NCBI GenBank assembly: GCA_037147415.1
Contig: JBAWVF010000074.1
Location: 1-16,754, forward strand
Direction of reading: 5' to 3'
DNA length: 16,754 bases
DNA from: BOG-933 sp037147415
GTDB taxonomy: Bacteria; Pseudomonadota; Alphaproteobacteria; Azospirillales; Azospirillaceae
Below the pieces are notes generated by a model. The model ran no database searches. It worked only from the letters and a program-made list of their open reading frames with translations, and was not told where the DNA came from. Of this stretch, positions 14,517 to 16,754 are shown in pieces (the stretch's first letter is position 1; each line of letters begins with the position of its first letter). The translations under genes were made by a program, and so were the position numbers.

Positions 14517-15239
14517 ATGGGAATACACGATAAGACTGCGGCATTTCGGCTCGGGCTTGGCGAGGGGTTCGCCATGCCGGGGCTGGTGCTGTTTTGCAGC
14601 TTTCTCGGCTTCGGCTCGCTGGTGCGCGGCAGCGGCATCGGGCTGACCGCCGGCATGGTTTCCAGCCTGACCGTCTGGGGGCTGCCGGGCCAGATCGCAA
14701 TGATCGAGCTGTATGGAGTCGGCGCCTCGCTGGCGGTCAACAGCATGGCGGTTTGGCTGACCAATACCCGCTTGATGCCGATGGTGATTACCCTGGTGCC
14801 GCATCTGACCCGCGCGCGGCCGGGCTGGCGCCATTATCTGATCGCTCACCTGATTGCGCTGACGACCTGGGCGGTGGCTTTGAATCGGGTGCCGAACCTG
14901 CCGCCCGAACAGCGTTTTTCCTGGTTCTTCGGCTTTTCCGTGGTGCTGTGGGGGCTCAGCCTGATCGGCACCGCGGCCGGCTTCGTGCTGTCGGGGACGC
15001 TGCCGGAGCCGGTGGTGCTCGGGTTGGTTTTTATCAATCCCTGCTATTTTCTGTTGCTGTTCCTGGTGGAGTTTCGCCCGCGCTCCCGTGTGCTGGCGCT
15101 GGCGTTAGGCGGGTTGGCCGGGCCGTTGCTCCATCTGGTTGATCCCGATTGGGGCTTATTGGTAACCGGTCTGGGCGGTGGTACGGCGGCTTTTCTGCTT
15201 GACCGGCTGTTGCGCCGACGTGAGGCTTGTCATGGTTGA
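14517..15239 (+). CDS. azlC: AzlC family branched-chain amino acid exporter, large subunit
   Basis: AzlC is the larger membrane subunit of a two-component (LIV-E family) exporter of branched-chain amino acids and analogues in the inner membrane. The 240-residue product is very hydrophobic with several membrane spans. Family-like features are the N-terminal FRLGLGEGFAMPG and SSLTVWGLPGQIAMIELYG. AVNSMAVWLTNTRLMPM follows (typical AzlC reads as N-x-R-x-x-L/P-M here), and then FINPCYFLLLF. Start ATG 14517 begins the normal N-terminus, but no strong ribosome site precedes it. The azlD start lies within its last codons (ATGGTTGA overlap of 8 bp), so the two are translationally coupled. Actual cargo is inferred from the family. 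Confidence 0.85.
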   Translation: MGIHDKTAAFRLGLGEGFAMPGLVLFCSFLGFGSLVRGSGIGLTAGMVSSLTVWGLPGQIAMIELYGVGASLAVNSMAVWLTNTRLMPMVITLVPHLTRARPGWRHYLIAHLIALTTWAVALNRVPNLPPEQRFSWFFGFSVVLWGLSLIGTAAGFVLSGTLPEPVVLGLVFINPCYFLLLFLVEFRPRSRVLALALGGLAGPLLHLVDPDWGLLVTGLGGGTAAFLLDRLLRRREACHG

Positions 15240-15573
15240 GGGCTCGGTTTGGCCGCTGCTGCTGGTGGCAACGTTGGTCACGTACTCGTGGCGAGCGCTG
15301 GGGGTGCTGGTTGCAGGGCGCATCGATCCGGACGGGCCGGTGTTCGAGTGGGTCGGCTGTGTCGCCTATGCTTTGCTGGCCGGGTTGACCGTCCGCATGA
15401 TTCTCTTGCCGATCGGGGCGTTGCGGGGGACCGACCTCGGGTGCCGGCTGGTCGCGACGGCGCTGGCGATTATCGTGCTGCGCCGCTCGGGTGGAAACAT
15501 TGCGCTCGGCGTGCTGGTCGGGGTCGGCGCGCTGGTCGGTCTGACCGCTGCGGGCATAAAGATATGGAATTAA
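15232..15573 (+). CDS. azlD: AzlD family branched-chain amino acid exporter, small subunit
   Basis: This 113-residue membrane protein is the small partner of AzlC. It shows about four hydrophobic spans (WPLLLVATLVTY, VFEWVGCVAYALLAGLTV, LVATALAIIVL, ALGVLVGVGALVGLTAAGI). The early SWRALGVL matches the family pattern of a Tyr/Ser-Trp-Arg segment after span one. The length fits AzlD (about 100-110). ATG 15232 overlaps the azlC stop by 8 bp and is favoured over an in-frame start at 15178, which would add 18 residues inside azlC. livH follows after 72 bp. Confidence 0.83.
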   Translation: MVEGSVWPLLLVATLVTYSWRALGVLVAGRIDPDGPVFEWVGCVAYALLAGLTVRMILLPIGALRGTDLGCRLVATALAIIVLRRSGGNIALGVLVGVGALVGLTAAGIKIWN

Positions 15574-15645
15574 TGGTACTTGCCGGCCGGGGCCTGCCCG
15601 GGATAAGAGAACGCTCACGAATTGCGGCGGCGCGCCCCGGGAGCC

Positions 15646-16563
15646 ATGGAATATTTCCTGCAACAATTGATAAATGGTGTGACGTTGGGGGCAATCTATG
15701 GATTGATCGCCATCGGGTACACCATGGTTTATGGCATAATCGGCATGATTAATTTCGCTCATGGCGAGATTTACATGATCGGTGCCTTTATCTCCGTGAT
15801 CAGTTTTCTGGTGCTGGGTGCGGTTGGCATCACCTGGGTACCGTTGGCGGTCGCAATCGTGCTGGTCGTAACCATGCTGTTCACCGCAGTCTATGGCTGG
15901 ACGGTCGAGCGCATCGCCTACCGACCGTTGCGCGGTTCGGTCCGGCTGGCGCCGCTGATTTCGGCGATCGGCATGTCGATCTTCTTGCAAAACTATGTTC
16001 AACTGGTTCAAGGCGCCCGGGTCAAGCCGTTGCCGCCGGTCATTACCGACGTGATCGTGTTGATGCAGCGGGCCGACGGGTTCAAGGTCAGTATCAGTTA
16101 CTTGCAAATCATGATCATTGTACTGACGGTGGCGCTGATGGTCGGGTTTACCCGGCTGATTCACGGAACCGCGCTCGGTCGGGCGCAGCGTGCTTGCGAA
16201 CAAGACATGAAGATGGCCGGGTTGCTCGGCATCGATGTTGATCGCACCATTTCTTTGACTTTCGTGACCGGGGCGGCTTTGGCGGGCGTGGCCGGAGTCA
16301 TGGTGACGATGTATTACGGCGTGATCGACTTTTACATCGGGTTTCTGGCCGGGATTAAGGCCTTTACCGCCGCGGTGCTGGGCGGGATCGGTTCGCTGCC
16401 GGGCGCCATGCTGGGTGGGCTGACCATCGGCTTGATCGAAGCGTTGTGGTCGGCCTATTTCACCGTCGAATATAAGGATGTGGCCGCGTTCTCGGTTCTG
16501 GTGCTGGTGCTGATCTTCCGCCCGACCGGTCTGCTCGGCCGTCCGGAAATCGAGAAGGTTTGA
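15646..16563 (+). CDS. livH: Branched-chain amino acid ABC transporter permease LivH
   Basis: This is an inner-membrane permease of the high-affinity branched-chain amino acid (or related amide/urea-type) ABC importer. The 305-residue length is normal. Signatures are QQLINGVTLGAIYGLIAIGY (6-25), IIGMINFAHGEIYMIGAF (31-48), ERIAYRPLRGSVRLAPLISA (88-107), and the ATPase-contact loop GRAQRACEQDMKMAGLLGI (178-196). GGIGSLPGAMLGGLTIGLIE (246-265) and the RPTGLLGR end (292-299) complete it. ATG 15646 is preceded by GGGAG and matches the family N-terminus; TTG 15622 would add eight residues. livM follows after 4 bp. No periplasmic receptor gene lies directly upstream, so it is elsewhere or downstream of the window. 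Confidence 0.92.
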   Translation: MEYFLQQLINGVTLGAIYGLIAIGYTMVYGIIGMINFAHGEIYMIGAFISVISFLVLGAVGITWVPLAVAIVLVVTMLFTAVYGWTVERIAYRPLRGSVRLAPLISAIGMSIFLQNYVQLVQGARVKPLPPVITDVIVLMQRADGFKVSISYLQIMIIVLTVALMVGFTRLIHGTALGRAQRACEQDMKMAGLLGIDVDRTISLTFVTGAALAGVAGVMVTMYYGVIDFYIGFLAGIKAFTAAVLGGIGSLPGAMLGGLTIGLIEALWSAYFTVEYKDVAAFSVLVLVLIFRPTGLLGRPEIEKV

Positions 16564-16567
16564 GCCG

Positions 16568-16754
16568 ATGCGGCACGCATTAAAGGAATCCGCCGGCGCC
16601 GCCGGCATCGCCTTTTTACTGACGCTGCTGTTGGTCGGCTTGCGCACGGTCGAGGCGCCGGGGCGGTTGCTGCTGTCTCCGCGTTTCACCGAAGTCGCGG
16701 TGACCGTCGTGCTGGTGTTTCTCGGCCGGCTCGGGTTGGTGCTGGCGGCGGAGG
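16568..16754 (+). CDS. livM: Branched-chain amino acid ABC transporter permease LivM (5' part, cut by window edge)
   Basis: ATG 16568, 4 bp after the livH stop, opens a frame that stays open to the right edge (62 codons). The protein begins MRHALKESAGAAGIAFLLTL and continues LLVGLRTVE, then EVAVTVVLVFLGRLGLVLAAE. That is one hydrophobic span, a periplasmic loop and a second span, as in the N-terminal extension of alphaproteobacterial LivM. Position directly after livH supports the call. It would form the permease heterodimer with LivH. The remainder, and probably livG and livF ATPase genes, lie outside the window. Confidence 0.8.
   Translation, partial: MRHALKESAGAAGIAFLLTLLLVGLRTVEAPGRLLLSPRFTEVAVTVVLVFLGRLGLVLAAE

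Noticed and set aside
15034..16689. 551-codon open frame on the minus strand
   Set aside because: It lies antisense to azlC, azlD, livH and livM, which all have clear family signatures. Its composition (Arg/Gln/Asp/His-rich, no domains) is typical of a shadow frame in GC-rich DNA.

Overview
The window looks like chromosomal DNA of an alphaproteobacterium, most likely of the Rhodospirillales type. The basis is a GC-rich background, the flavour of the housekeeping proteins (RecJ, TatB/TatC, GatB), an alphaproteobacterial-style zinc-binding protein, a Phe-terminated outer-membrane porin and a LivH/LivM pair. I cannot name a genus. Seventeen protein genes are supported. I see no tRNA or rRNA gene, no transposase and no CRISPR array.

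Left part (1-4535). A pair of inverted REP-like hairpins and a four-copy 20-bp tandem repeat lie beyond the 3' end of recJ (minus strand, single-strand DNA exonuclease). Divergent from recJ is tatB-tatC (twin-arginine protein export), with no tatA beside it. A hairpin between two convergent stop codons separates tatC from creA (minus, secreted protein of unknown role). Divergent from creA is a MaoC-type hydratase gene.

Middle (4528-10347). The hydratase gene overlaps the start of a periplasmic zinc/manganese-binding protein gene that has no transporter genes nearby. It converges on and overlaps an omega-aminotransferase gene (minus). Divergent from that, across a short region with a perfect palindrome, is an Ala-rich coiled-coil protein of unknown function, whose 3' end overlaps the convergent xerC (minus, tyrosine recombinase). 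XerC sits 14 bp downstream of a 569-residue protein I do not recognise; the two look like one operon.

Right part (10348-16754). An AT-rich patch carries a bacteriohemerythrin gene (minus). Divergent from it is gatB (amidotransferase subunit for Gln/Asn-tRNA formation) with a good sigma70-type promoter but without gatC or gatA. After a strong hairpin and an AT-rich leader with short repeats comes a porin, then azlC-azlD (branched-chain amino acid exporter pair) and livH-livM (branched-chain amino acid uptake permeases; livM runs off the right edge). Export and import genes for the same class of amino acids are therefore adjacent.

Most of the window is ordinary core chromosome. The items most worth a second look are the unknown protein paired with xerC, the low-GC hemerythrin patch in front of a lone gatB, the repeat-bearing porin leader, the palindrome at 6874-6890, and the tail-to-tail gene overlaps. 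I found no convincing sign of a new defence or mobile system.
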